Part shown: piece by piece, positions 10,654-20,704 of the stretch | How the letters are laid out: every line of letters begins with the position of its first letter | Position numbering within the stretch: position 1 is the stretch's first letter | Assembly (NCBI GenBank): GCA_019828595.1 | Contig: JAHQRK010000029.1 | Span: forward strand, 62,001 to 126,000 | DNA: 64,000 nt | Source of the DNA: Aphanomyces cochlioides | Lineage: Eukaryota > Oomycota > Saprolegniomycetes > Saprolegniales > Verrucalvaceae | Reading direction: 5' to 3' | The notes under the pieces: model-generated | The model's input: only the letters and a program-made list of their open reading frames with translations | Told to the model about the DNA's origin: nothing | Database searches by the model: none | Position numbers and translations under genes: made by a program

Positions 10654-13179
10654 TCAATTGGAGTCTGCATTGTCACCATCGCCAAGTTCTTTGTAGTCGA
10701 GTTCAGGAGCCTTTTCGTCCGGAAGTAAAGTTAACAAGGCATCAGTATCCGAGTCAAAACACTTCGTAGGGTCAATTGTTTGGAGTGCCAGATCTTTCAC
10801 AATATGGCTCAACTCTTCTTCAATTTTATGATGTTGCACCAGGTTTCCAGCAGCAGGACTGGAAATTAATTTAATCAAGGAGGCGTCCGTGATTAAATTG
10901 CAATTGGGCCAACGGTGGACTTTGTCTTTCAGGCACAGATTAATATACTCATCGTTCGTATAAGCTTCAGGTGCTCTGTTGGACAGAAATAGATCGATTG
11001 CTGCTAGAGATCTTCTCATGTGGTAGTCTTCGTCATTTGGACACAAACTTTGGAATAGATTTGTGGGGCTGTAATTTTCAGGAGGAGGATGGCCATGCTG
11101 TTTTTGGTAGTACGAGGTAAATCGTTCTTCATCAATAGCTTGCATGGGATTTTCTCCAGCCATTAAACGTATAATTCCTCTCGAGGCAATTAAATTGGAT
11201 GCGATTTTGCGAGATTTTGGGTCCATATAGATATTTCCAATAAAGCCAGGTTGGTTGAGGGTTTCATCATGAAATACCAATGGGTTGGTAGATTCATTCA
11301 GTTTTTTCTTCAGCTCTGTGATTTGAGCCTTCACTTTGGCTCCTGCTGGTTTCGTAGAGGCTGGAATTTTTTTGGGTATCGTTGATTTTGGGGACGAAGC
11401 AGGACGTTTTTTGGGCGTGTCGGTAGGAACGATATCAAGATGGAATCGAGGAACCGTTGTGCCTGATGTTGTCACGTCAGAGTCGTCTGAGCTGAGGATA
11501 GCGAAACGATTTTGTGTTGGAATCGAGGTAGCTGATATTTTGTATTGGGGACCTTGAATAAAACCGGCTCGAGTTGGTTTAAATTCGTCCTGGGATAAAT
11601 TGGGTTTGTCTGTGAGAATAATATTATTCTCGCTCGAGCCCTTGGGTGATTGTGGAGGATTTAATATCTTCTTGGGTTGAGCTACCATTTCTTCCTCTTC
11701 GATATTTGATTTCTCCTCTTGTTCCATGTCCACATCGCTTGACAGGTCGACAAAGTTTTCCTTGCCATTTTGATTTTCCTTGGGATCGGCATTAGGGGAT
11801 TCGGAGTTTCCAGTTGTGCCAGTATTTTCCTTCGGGGTGTTGGGTGGTTGGTTTTCTGTCGATGGATTTTCGGGAGCATCAATTTTTTCCTCTGTAGCGT
11901 TTTCCTCGACATGGTCTGTATTCTTTTTAGCGTCGTCTTTTTGTTTGGCTTTTTCCAGTCTAGCTTGAACGCTGGGAGGGACCGTTTGATTGAGGGACCG
12001 AATTTTATGTTGAAAAACATAAACTTGGTTTTGGATCTCGATTTCTCTCAGAGGCTCGCCTCCATCATCTGGTACCAATGCCAAAGGAGGAGTTTCGGAG
12101 TCAAAAAGGACTCGAAATTGGGTCGAGCGTAATAAATTGTCAGTACTGGGGTTAAAACCAACAATGACGCAGTGAGTGAGCTCTTCCAACTTTTTCAAAA
12201 TCGCTTTTTGAATATCGTGATCCACCAGGTTGTTGAAAGTAATAAAATAAAGTTTCGAGTGGGGAGAATATTCAGGCACAGTAAATTCTTGTTTTCCCAG
12301 ACGAAGGGAGGTTCCACAAGTTTTGCGCAATAGATCATCGTCATAAAACGTCAAAGAGAGAGTAGTCGGGTTTTTCTTGTGGAACAGAATTTCCTTGAAT
12401 TTCGATTCCCAAAGCGTACCCGGGTTTTGGGTAATTAAATTCGCTCGGATTTGGTAGTCCTTGACTTGACGGAAAGCTTCTCCCAGAGGAATGTCCACAG
12501 TGCAAGCCTTCGATGATGGAGTTTTCAAGATGTCTTCAATGAATTCATCCATAGCAGTAGGGTTTTGGCGGAATTCTCGAGCTTGTCGAATTAATTCTTC
12601 CAATTCAGAGTCGTCAATGGGATGCCCACCAGTGTTGCGAACCAATTGGGTTTTCACATGGCGGGCTCCTTCCCAGACATTATTTTTCTTCGAGTTGGTT
12701 TTTTTGCCTTCGTTGTTGGACGAAGCTTGTTTTTTGGGGTTGGAGGGTTTGGCAGGAGAGTTTGTCCCATCTTTGGAGGGATTTTTCGAATTAGGTAAAA
12801 CTCGTCCATGAGGGGTGCCGTCAGGATGGGTAATATTCTCCCCAGGCTTGTCAGAATCCTTGGGTAATTTGCCACCATTGGCGTCAGAGGCAGGTTTTTC
12901 GTTGGAACCATTAATATCCATACCCATTCCTGCATCATCGGGTCCATTTTTTTTGTCCATATTTGGACCAGTGTCACCACCTAAGTCAACACCATCTTGG
13001 TTGGAAACATTTTCCCTACGAAGAGAGTCGGACGCAGCGGCGCTGTTCCTAGAGGAAGGAGGTTTTTCAGCGGCTTCTCGGCTCGGACCGGGCGTCGCTT
13101 GGCTAGGGTCAGGCGTCGATTCACGTTGAGCGAATCGAGACACCGTCGAAAGGATGGTTTTTTCCGCGCTAGAGGCCAT
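10654..13179 (-). CDS. A1 ORF1 protein, intact, 841 aa
   Basis: This is the first ORF of element A. Residues 1-170 are Ser/Pro/Asn/Lys-rich and probably disordered. Residues about 225-395 form a compact alpha/beta segment that could be an RRM-like fold (strand-rich TLSLTFYD, KLYFITFNN, CVIVGFNP, FRVLFDSE). An acidic linker (about 405-560) follows, then a helical C-terminal part (about 620-830). No CCHC zinc knuckle is visible. By analogy with LINE ORF1 proteins it should bind the element RNA; that role is inferred. The start is the only ATG consistent with the 81-base 5' UTR. Confidence 0.85.
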   Translation of the reverse strand: MASSAEKTILSTVSRFAQRESTPDPSQATPGPSREAAEKPPSSRNSAAASDSLRRENVSNQDGVDLGGDTGPNMDKKNGPDDAGMGMDINGSNEKPASDANGGKLPKDSDKPGENITHPDGTPHGRVLPNSKNPSKDGTNSPAKPSNPKKQASSNNEGKKTNSKKNNVWEGARHVKTQLVRNTGGHPIDDSELEELIRQAREFRQNPTAMDEFIEDILKTPSSKACTVDIPLGEAFRQVKDYQIRANLITQNPGTLWESKFKEILFHKKNPTTLSLTFYDDDLLRKTCGTSLRLGKQEFTVPEYSPHSKLYFITFNNLVDHDIQKAILKKLEELTHCVIVGFNPSTDNLLRSTQFRVLFDSETPPLALVPDDGGEPLREIEIQNQVYVFQHKIRSLNQTVPPSVQARLEKAKQKDDAKKNTDHVEENATEEKIDAPENPSTENQPPNTPKENTGTTGNSESPNADPKENQNGKENFVDLSSDVDMEQEEKSNIEEEEMVAQPKKILNPPQSPKGSSENNIILTDKPNLSQDEFKPTRAGFIQGPQYKISATSIPTQNRFAILSSDDSDVTTSGTTVPRFHLDIVPTDTPKKRPASSPKSTIPKKIPASTKPAGAKVKAQITELKKKLNESTNPLVFHDETLNQPGFIGNIYMDPKSRKIASNLIASRGIIRLMAGENPMQAIDEERFTSYYQKQHGHPPPENYSPTNLFQSLCPNDEDYHMRRSLAAIDLFLSNRAPEAYTNDEYINLCLKDKVHRWPNCNLITDASLIKLISSPAAGNLVQHHKIEEELSHIVKDLALQTIDPTKCFDSDTDALLTLLPDEKAPELDYKELGDGDNADSN

Positions 13180-13260
13180 GACGTTGTCGAAAGCACCTAA
13201 AAAGCAAGATTTTCCGTTGGGGGGCTGTGGTAGTTTAACCTACAAAGCAAAAACGAAAGT

Positions 13261-13302
13261 CCGCATGCGAAGCGGGCGCTCTACCATCTGAGCTACAACC
13301 CC
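13261..13302 (-). pseudogene. tRNA-Ala 5' half (nt 1-42), upstream of A1
   Basis: It keeps the acceptor 5' strand, D arm with A box, and the duplicated anticodon arm (13261-13275), then runs into the 5' end of A1 in the same direction. Its own 5' edge (13289-13302) is also the left duplication of a truncated B insertion, so this one gene was hit twice. Confidence 0.92.
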
Positions 13303-13448
13303 CATCGAAGTCCCAACGTCGAAGCGAATCAAGAAAACGACAAGCCAAATTGATTTCCAATTCAGCCTAGCAGTTGGAAATGGGATGAGCCTTCGGGCAA
13401 TATTAGTTTGTAGTTTACATTAACTACAAATAGACTCCCCATTGACAT
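13303..13448 (+). mobile_element. 5'-truncated element B, last 145 bp
   Basis: Apart from one leading C, the insert matches the last 145 bases of full B (31984-32128) with one visible substitution. It is flanked by tgagctacaacccc at 13289-13302 and 13449-13462. It contains the end of ORF3 and the 3' double hairpin. It is the same as the insert at 42035-42180, including the truncation point. Confidence 0.93.
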
Positions 13449-14081
13449 TGAGCTACAACCCCTTTTAAACGCTATATTCTGTCCTTGGTGACAAACATTC
13501 AGAATAAGACGAAAATATCTCTTTGGCGACTCACTACACGACGACGCGGATGCACACAAACTGTCTATACTCAAAACACAACAGAACAAACATTCACACG
13601 CATCAAACAACACACATCGATTGTTTCTTGTCGACAGATAGTCTTGGAGAACACGCAGTATGTAGAATGCACTCTTTTCTAACGTGAACGATACACGTCT
13701 GGGTTTTACATCTAGACATACTTGCAATCTACTCGAGTGTGAAAGGACACATTATACGTGTGCAGGATCTCTATAAATTTATAGAGGTACAACAATAAAT
13801 TCTCGACAAAGTTGAAACTCACGACACAAGTCAAGCAGAGTCGATTGAATTCGTTTTTTGCTCATAACTTTTGTTCTACTGCTCCGTTTGAGCTCCACCA
13901 ACTCGCAAAATGCAGCTTTTGATTTTCTCTATCGTTTCCCGTCGCTCAAATGGCAAAACGACGATTGCGAAAAGAGGTATGGCCGAAAAACGTTGTCTTG
14001 TCCTTTTCGACACGTGCAAAACAAGGATAAAACTTTGGAGCAGCAGGGTATCGATCCCTGTACCTCCCGCATGCGAAGCGG
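13449..14081. repeat. Array unit between truncated B and A2
   Basis: 13449-13462 is the right duplication (tRNA nt 1-14) and 13463-14035 the standard spacer. The tRNA 3' half ends at 14081 where A2 begins. No other gene is seen. Confidence 0.9.
14036..14081 (-). pseudogene. tRNA-Ala 3' half, interrupted by A2
   Basis: Nt 73 to 28; the matching 5' half is at 23310-23351. Confidence 0.92.
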
Positions 14082-16518
14082 TTAACTGAGTATATTAAAG
14101 AATTAATATGGCCCAAAAGGGCCGCAAACTAGACTTTCGATTTTGGCTTCATAGGTCGCATAATAAATATGTGTTGCGAAATGTGACCTTGGAAGGTTCT
14201 TGTGGAAAATCGTCCAGTGTTGCTTAACCGAAATAGACTTGGGGTGTGGGGTAATTTGGAGGAACCATGGCAGAAAGAAAATGTTGCATGGCGATTCAGG
14301 CTGTGAAAAAATTCAAGAGTATAGAGAAGAGCCATACAAGCAACTTTCTTTTCATGACCATCTTGATCCGAGTTGGTGGTGGCGAGATACGAGGCAATTT
14401 CGGGTTGACTGTGGAGGACTTGAAAATTTGTATACAAAAGTCTTGATAAAAATTCCAAGTGGAGGTACGCAGTGAAAAAGGCCAAGTGAATAAAAGCTTG
14501 AGTTGGGGTCGATCCATGAATAAATAAATCGACAGGAGAGGAAGGCCAAAAATTGACAAAAGGGTCGAAACAGAGTAAAATCAGGCCCAAGGAAAATAAA
14601 TTGGCAAGAGGTAGGAGCCCAAAAAATCCAAAAAGGTCGTGGCCAATTTAATTCGACCTCAGGAGGCCGAATTAAATCGCTGGATCCATGGGAAAAGCTG
14701 GGTTTGAGAGAAAAGACCATCCAAAATAAAATGTTCTTGGACGATTTGACCAGCCAAAAAAATCAACGAGGTCGGTCGTTCCATGACAAGCAAAGTTGAT
14801 TTCAGGAGCGTCTTCATCGGAGTTGATGGTGGCGAGATAGAGGGAAAATCCCTTGTGGGTTGGGCTTTTGGGGTAAACCTCCCAAAAATAATAAAAAAGG
14901 GTAAAATATTTGGGAGGTGCCATTTTGACATGCGCCATGCGCGGATAGGTCTCGAGCGCGAGCATCGTCGGAGCTGGATTTCGAACGGCGCCGCGGTGCA
15001 TGGAGCCACTTGGCAGAATCGTAGCGACGATACGTACGAAGGATAGCGCACCATTAGAATCGCCATAGGTAGTGTGTAGCGGGAGAGCGCTAGCCAAAAC
15101 CAGTGGTTTTTCCAATCGGGCGTCTCGGCGGCCAAATTTGAAGGAGTCATAACTTCCGAACGGCTATGAGATAGATAGCCATACTTGGTGTCCTCCATCA
15201 ATGGAGGCTAGCGGTGGATGCACCATATTAATCGGTGCATATAGAGTCGTGTAGCTGAAATGAGCTACGATGGTCGTTTTGGAGCCTTATCGGCTCAAAA
15301 TGGTTTGGAATCGGAAGTTGGGTTCCTGTGCTGCTATCATGGTGCTTGATAGCTCAAATCCATCGCGAGGACATTCTCGAGCCTCTCCAACTCTAAGTTG
15401 GGCGATCGGAGTTGATTTGCGTTCAGGAGCCATTCCGATGAGTTTTAGCCATTTCACCAAAAGTTGTCGGGGCGACGGCAAGTAGGTTCCAGGGCTTCAA
15501 TCATCGCTCTTGATGGCTTAAAACACTCGTCTAGCCATGATAGGATGGAAAAGAGTCATAGCCGGTCGATAGGAAATGATTTGCGACCTGTAGCCGACTT
15601 AAGGTTTTGTAGCCGGTGGATAGGGGCGGTTGACATTTTGGATTGAGGATTGCGAGCAAACCAGGATGTTTCAGGGCGTTCTAACGCTTTGGCTAGTCGT
15701 AATAAGTGGTGGAGCCACCCACTAGACCCCTAGATGTCACTCGGTGACCGTAGGGAAAGCGTTCGAGTTGTCCTGGTGTTTCACCGGTTTGGGTGACAGT
15801 CCAAAATGGGTTCGTGGTTTTGAACCATAGATCTGCAATATGTGCTAGTTGGTGTCGGCATAGAGCTCGATTCAACTGAGATAACAAGCCACTAAACGTA
15901 GAAATCCACGCAGTAGGTCGAGAGAAATTTCACTTTTGGTGACGGGTTGAAACCGGTTCAAAATGGGTGTCACCGGGTCGAATTTCCTTTCGAATTTTGT
16001 TTCGCGAGTTTGGCGAGGTTTGAGCACTCGCAAACTGGCACATCTTGAGGAGGAGACATGGGAGAATCTTTTAGGCACCGTGGCGCAATTTTCCCGAACA
16101 AAAAGTGTGCACTCGATTTTGAGATTTCGCCCTCAGGGGGAGACGTCGTAACAATTTTCAAAGTGTTGTTGTGAGAGAACCACTGCACTTTTTTGCAATC
16201 TAACGCTTGCGTTTGTCTGCTTGGGATGTCTAGCAACCCTGAAGACCATTAGAATGTCTGAAATGATCGTCAGAGCAATGCCAGAGTTGTCGATAGTTTT
16301 GCCATTTTGGGTGAACGGATAAAGTCAAGTCGATTTTGTGAACGACTCGGCATGAGATAAAGTTACTTGGTGTGTTCATAGAGCTCTGTTAGCTGGGGCT
16401 AACGAGCCATCAAACGCATGAAAAGGCCAAGTGGGTCGCGAGAAAATCCACTTTGAGTTTTCCCATTGGTTTGGGTGACTTAGGTGAATTTCTTCAAAGG
16501 TTGCAATATACATGCCTT

Positions 16519-19500
16519 TTAAGGTTCCAAGGTCTCGTTTTGAGATTGTGGTAAGATTTGGGCAGAGAACCACTCATTCTGGTGCAAACTATGAAGCACC
16601 GATGTCAAGGAAGCCTTCGTGGAGTCGTCCAAGGAGGCTCGATTGACTTGGTACAGATGCCGCTTTATAATGTGTCCTGCTAAGCTGGATATCGTCATAG
16701 GTGTTTTGTTAGGTAAATCTGGACGGTAAATCCGGTCGCACCGAGTTTTCCATATTGTATACCAAATACAAGATAAAAAAATTGGCCACAGCAAATTAAA
16801 TCCAGCTTGGAGGTCTTTGTCTTGGAGTGCTATAGGAGAGAAGAATATTTTTTCCATGGTAGTTGGCCAAGTAAAGTTAAGGGATCTGGCCATGGATTTA
16901 AATGGACTCCAACATGCTCGAGTATATGGACAGTCCAAGGTGAAATGTTTATACGTCTCCACTTCATGACAGAAAATACAAGTGTTCGGGATATCGTCCG
17001 AGTACTTGAATTTGTATCGGAGAGGTAAGGCTCGTATAAGCAGTCGATATATGAAAGCACTATACGTTGGCAGAATAAATTTGGGCTGCCTGTAGAATGC
17101 GACCACTTTAATATTTTCCTTGTGGGCATAAAAATCCGAGGGTACCAATAAATGCGCTGTGGGTAAAACCTCCTGAGCTGATTTGGATTTAAATTCATGA
17201 GTTAAATCATCCAAGGTGGCATCAATAAAGGGTAAAAAGCCATCTTTAAAATTTCCAGCCCAAGTAATTTCGGTAGCCGTTTGCCGATAAGGTGTAGGCT
17301 GACGAAAATTAATTTCTGTGTCCTCGGGTGGAGATGGAAGGATAGACTTAAGTCTTCCGTGTAGAGCATACCACCATTTATGATCGGGAGTGGCTAAATG
17401 GCGTCTTGAGCATTGAGATTTAATCCAATCTAACAGGATTTTCCGATCCATAAGATTGCCATTTTCATCGAGTAGGTGGCGAACATGGGTAAAATTTAAT
17501 TTTGCCAGTGATACAGCATAATCATAAGTCTTTGGATAGCAGTGTTCAAAGACAGTTTTCTCCAAGGGTAAGAATTGATTGTGCCAAAGTGGAAAATTTC
17601 CATCGACTTGAACTGTGGGAAATTTAAGTGGGGTTGGAGATAAGGATAACCATAGTCGAGTAAATGCTGACCAGAGAGGTGGAACCTTATCTTGGTGGGA
17701 TATGGCTTTGTACATACTAGAGTGTGGACTCATGAAAAGGAGATCATAAAAATTTCCCCATGGACTGAAGGCTCTGGAGAGTAAATATTCTCCAATGGAT
17801 AGCCATGCTGGCAATTTCGTTTGACCATACGAGTTGTGAGGTGGTGCTAGGAGTAGCTTGAAGCATTTAAAGGTCATGACCCGGTGTAGTTTTGACCACC
17901 AGTGGGTAGACGATTTAAATCCGAGACCACCTTGTGCTTTTGGAAGGAAAATAATGTCCGAGTTGAATTGATGCAAATAACGTTGAGTCGAATATGGATC
18001 AATTGTATCGCCGTGAATAAATTGCTTGGCGACCTTGTCGAATAGTTTGGCATATTCTTTGTCGATCGGAATAAATTGGAGTTGATACCAGAGCACAGGA
18101 AAACAAATTGACCTTAGGATTGTCACTTTTCCGGGTAGGGTTCGTGCTCGATAAGACCATAGTTGTGTTCTTGAGACCAATTTCTCCAATAGCGAATTTA
18201 AACGTGTTGTGGCTGTGATGTTGGGAGAAATTAAAAGGCCCAACGATTTAGCAGGTTTGTCATCAGTAATAGCCAAAGGTGCCAGGTCTGGAGGTAAATT
18301 GGCATGGGTTAATAATTCTGTCTTGGAGAGATTTAACTTGAAACCAGAGATATCACAGAATTTTTTGACGATGTCGAGTTGGAGTTGCAACGTCGATGTA
18401 TTTTTGGAGTACAATTGGGAGTCGTCTGCATAATAGCTCCCGGTGTGAGTGTGATGACCAATTCGTATGCCCAAATCTTTTCTCTTGCGTATGGCTAAAC
18501 ACATAGGTTCTAGCGCCAAGACAAATAAAAGAGGTGATAATGGGTCGCCTTGTAAAACACCACGTTGGATCTTAAATGGGTTGGATAAATGTCCATTGAC
18601 AATAATTCGTCCACGACGATTTGAATAAAGCACTTTGACCATGTTGAGAAAGGACGGTGGAAAATTAAATTCCTTCAGGGTTGCCAATAAATAGGAATGG
18701 TTGACCCTATCAAAGGCTTTTTCAAAGTCCAAGAGGGCCACAATAGACTCGGAGGAATAAAACTTCATAAAGTGATTCAGGTCTTCCAAGCGCAGTAAAT
18801 TGGTTTGGATTGATCGACCACGAATAAAACCTGTTTGATCCGGGTGGACTATCGACTGAATGATTCTCTGCATTCGTTCTGCAAGGACCATTGTGAGGAT
18901 TTTCACGTCGATATTGACCAAGCTGATGGGACGGTAATTTTTTGGGAGTAGTTTGTCGTCCTTTTTGTACAGCAGTACAATTAAACTTGTCAATTGGGAG
19001 GGTGCCAAGTTGGAGTGAGAGTTGATTTGGTAATAGTATAGCATTTCCAAAGCCAGGGACCATTCATGGGGAAACATTTTCAAAATTTCGTAGGGCAGTG
19101 AATTTGGCCCAGGAGTTGAATTCCGTTTGGAGTGTTTAATGGCAAAATAAAATTCGTTTGCCGTGAGAGGAGCCCCAATAAATCTCTTGTCGTCGATATT
19201 GAGTCGGCGAGATATCAGAGTTTTTAAATACTTGGCCATTCTTTCCTTGTCAACTGCCTCATGGTCGCCATACAGGTCAGAATAAAACTCGTGGAGTGTC
19301 GAGGAAATTGATTGTTGATCAGAAGCAATATTTCCATTGGACATTTTGAGTGCCTTGAAGGGAGATTTTTGTAAAGGGATTGTGCGAGGTGGCTTCAGGT
19401 GAAATTTGGTACACCTTTCCGCTTTCTCGAGATGAGTTTGCATAGCAGTATCTTCCCGTAGGACTTTTTTCCTGTCATGATATTCATGTATGGCAGCTTG

Positions 19501-20604
19501 AATTGTTTTGATACGTGCCATCAAGGACGCACATGGGGCGTTTTGGTAATCCCGAATCAATAAAGCCAAATCCATAGATAATTTCTTGAGAGGCCTTTGT
19601 TGATTTTCGACCAACTCGTCGTGTAGGTATTTTAATTGATTTCGCATGTTGGTGATCATGGTGTCGAAATGTAGACCAACATTTGAGTTTAATTGGGTCT
19701 TGGTAAGGAAGGTTTCAAGTTGACGAGAGATAATTAATTTGGCCTTGTCATTGTTGAGAACCCATTGTGGTGTTTTCCATGGACCAGGTCCCATTGATAC
19801 TGATGGACGTTTGGTCAATAATTTGCAGGGAGTGTGGTCAGCATGAGGAATTGGTTCCAGGTGACGAAATTTCAGATGACGTAGGGATGCCATAGCAGAC
19901 GAGATGAAAATATAGTCAAGCCGATTGACAAATTTTGGACTTGTGAAAGCACGTTTCAGTGGATTTTGTTGACGGAAAATGTCAACGAGGTGTAAATCTT
20001 GTAGCCATAGGTTGAGTTCATATGAGCCATGGGTCGCATGAGTCGAAGGACGGCATGAATCTAATGTTGGGGAGAAAATAACGTTAAAGTCGCCACCAAC
20101 AATATGAAAAGCTTCGGGTGGAAAATCGCGAGGCAGATCATTAAAAAAATCCACACGGTCGTGATAGTCGTACGGAGCATAGATGTTGTGAATAAAAACC
20201 GGGATATTGTCCAGAGTGGCCGATATAAGTAAATAACGACCACGGAGGAGAGGTTTGTCCCAAGAGTGGTTTAAATTGGTGCAATTGTCCAGAGGGCAGT
20301 CAGGATGAATAAATGTAGCAAGGCCTCCAGTAGGATGAGAGGTATTGCTGATGGAATAAATTGGCTCCTCGTAGAAGAAAGTGCCTTGTTGGTTGGTATG
20401 TTTTTTCCAGTAGAAATTGATTTTGCCATGGTCGCTGGGGTAAGGCAGTCGAGTTTCTTGGATAAGTGAGATAGAGTTTTTGAGGAGAAAGTTCTTGAGA
20501 AGGTGGTGGAAAGAGTTGGAGAGACCATTTGTGTTGAGAGAAAACAAGCTAATATCCCAGTCGATAATGGCTTGTGGTAGCGCGTTAATTGTGGTCACGG
20601 TCAT
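16519..20604 (-). CDS. A2 ORF2, APE endonuclease-reverse transcriptase, intact, 1361 aa
   Basis: The frame is open from ATG to stop, with all motifs listed for A3 ORF2. It differs from A3 at a handful of residues, for example near residues 251 (P for L) and 268 (S for A). ORF1 of this copy is broken, so the protein would need ORF1 from another copy if both are required for transposition. Confidence 0.93.
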   Translation of the reverse strand: MTVTTINALPQAIIDWDISLFSLNTNGLSNSFHHLLKNFLLKNSISLIQETRLPYPSDHGKINFYWKKHTNQQGTFFYEEPIYSISNTSHPTGGLATFIHPDCPLDNCTNLNHSWDKPLLRGRYLLISATLDNIPVFIHNIYAPYDYHDRVDFFNDLPRDFPPEAFHIVGGDFNVIFSPTLDSCRPSTHATHGSYELNLWLQDLHLVDIFRQQNPLKRAFTSPKFVNRLDYIFISSAMASLRHLKFRHLEPIPHADHTPCKLLTKRPSVSMGPGPWKTPQWVLNNDKAKLIISRQLETFLTKTQLNSNVGLHFDTMITNMRNQLKYLHDELVENQQRPLKKLSMDLALLIRDYQNAPCASLMARIKTIQAAIHEYHDRKKVLREDTAMQTHLEKAERCTKFHLKPPRTIPLQKSPFKALKMSNGNIASDQQSISSTLHEFYSDLYGDHEAVDKERMAKYLKTLISRRLNIDDKRFIGAPLTANEFYFAIKHSKRNSTPGPNSLPYEILKMFPHEWSLALEMLYYYQINSHSNLAPSQLTSLIVLLYKKDDKLLPKNYRPISLVNIDVKILTMVLAERMQRIIQSIVHPDQTGFIRGRSIQTNLLRLEDLNHFMKFYSSESIVALLDFEKAFDRVNHSYLLATLKEFNFPPSFLNMVKVLYSNRRGRIIVNGHLSNPFKIQRGVLQGDPLSPLLFVLALEPMCLAIRKRKDLGIRIGHHTHTGSYYADDSQLYSKNTSTLQLQLDIVKKFCDISGFKLNLSKTELLTHANLPPDLAPLAITDDKPAKSLGLLISPNITATTRLNSLLEKLVSRTQLWSYRARTLPGKVTILRSICFPVLWYQLQFIPIDKEYAKLFDKVAKQFIHGDTIDPYSTQRYLHQFNSDIIFLPKAQGGLGFKSSTHWWSKLHRVMTFKCFKLLLAPPHNSYGQTKLPAWLSIGEYLLSRAFSPWGNFYDLLFMSPHSSMYKAISHQDKVPPLWSAFTRLWLSLSPTPLKFPTVQVDGNFPLWHNQFLPLEKTVFEHCYPKTYDYAVSLAKLNFTHVRHLLDENGNLMDRKILLDWIKSQCSRRHLATPDHKWWYALHGRLKSILPSPPEDTEINFRQPTPYRQTATEITWAGNFKDGFLPFIDATLDDLTHEFKSKSAQEVLPTAHLLVPSDFYAHKENIKVVAFYRQPKFILPTYSAFIYRLLIRALPLRYKFKYSDDIPNTCIFCHEVETYKHFTLDCPYTRACWSPFKSMARSLNFTWPTTMEKIFFSPIALQDKDLQAGFNLLWPIFLSCIWYTIWKTRCDRIYRPDLPNKTPMTISSLAGHIIKRHLYQVNRASLDDSTKASLTSVLHSLHQNEWFSAQILPQSQNETLEP

Positions 20605-20704
20605 GATTAATATTTGGGTTTTGATTTTTTGACTTCAAGTCGTTGTGTTGGTTTGGGTCGGGGTGTGGTGATTGTGGTTTTAATTGATTTTGTGTGTTGG
20701 CGAG

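Larger units (their letters stand above)
4032..13260 (-). mobile_element. Non-LTR retrotransposon A1, full length (9.2 kb), ORF2 frameshifted
   Basis: The element reads right to left: 5' UTR 13180-13260, ORF1 10654-13179, a 100-bp gap, ORF2 6469-10553, and a 3' UTR 4032-6468. It is flanked by ccgcatgcgaagcgg (4017-4031 and 13261-13275), the anticodon arm of tRNA-Ala. There are no long terminal repeats and no poly(A). It ends in two hairpins and TTAA (sense). It has the same orientation as the tRNA. A1 and A3 share 3' UTR variants (for example gggtgtgggg) that A2 and A4 lack. Confidence 0.95.

Noticed and set aside
4032..13260. LTR retrotransposon interpretation of the large elements
   Set aside because: No terminal repeats, protease-integrase block or primer-binding site; APE plus YADD reverse transcriptase and 5' truncations are LINE features.
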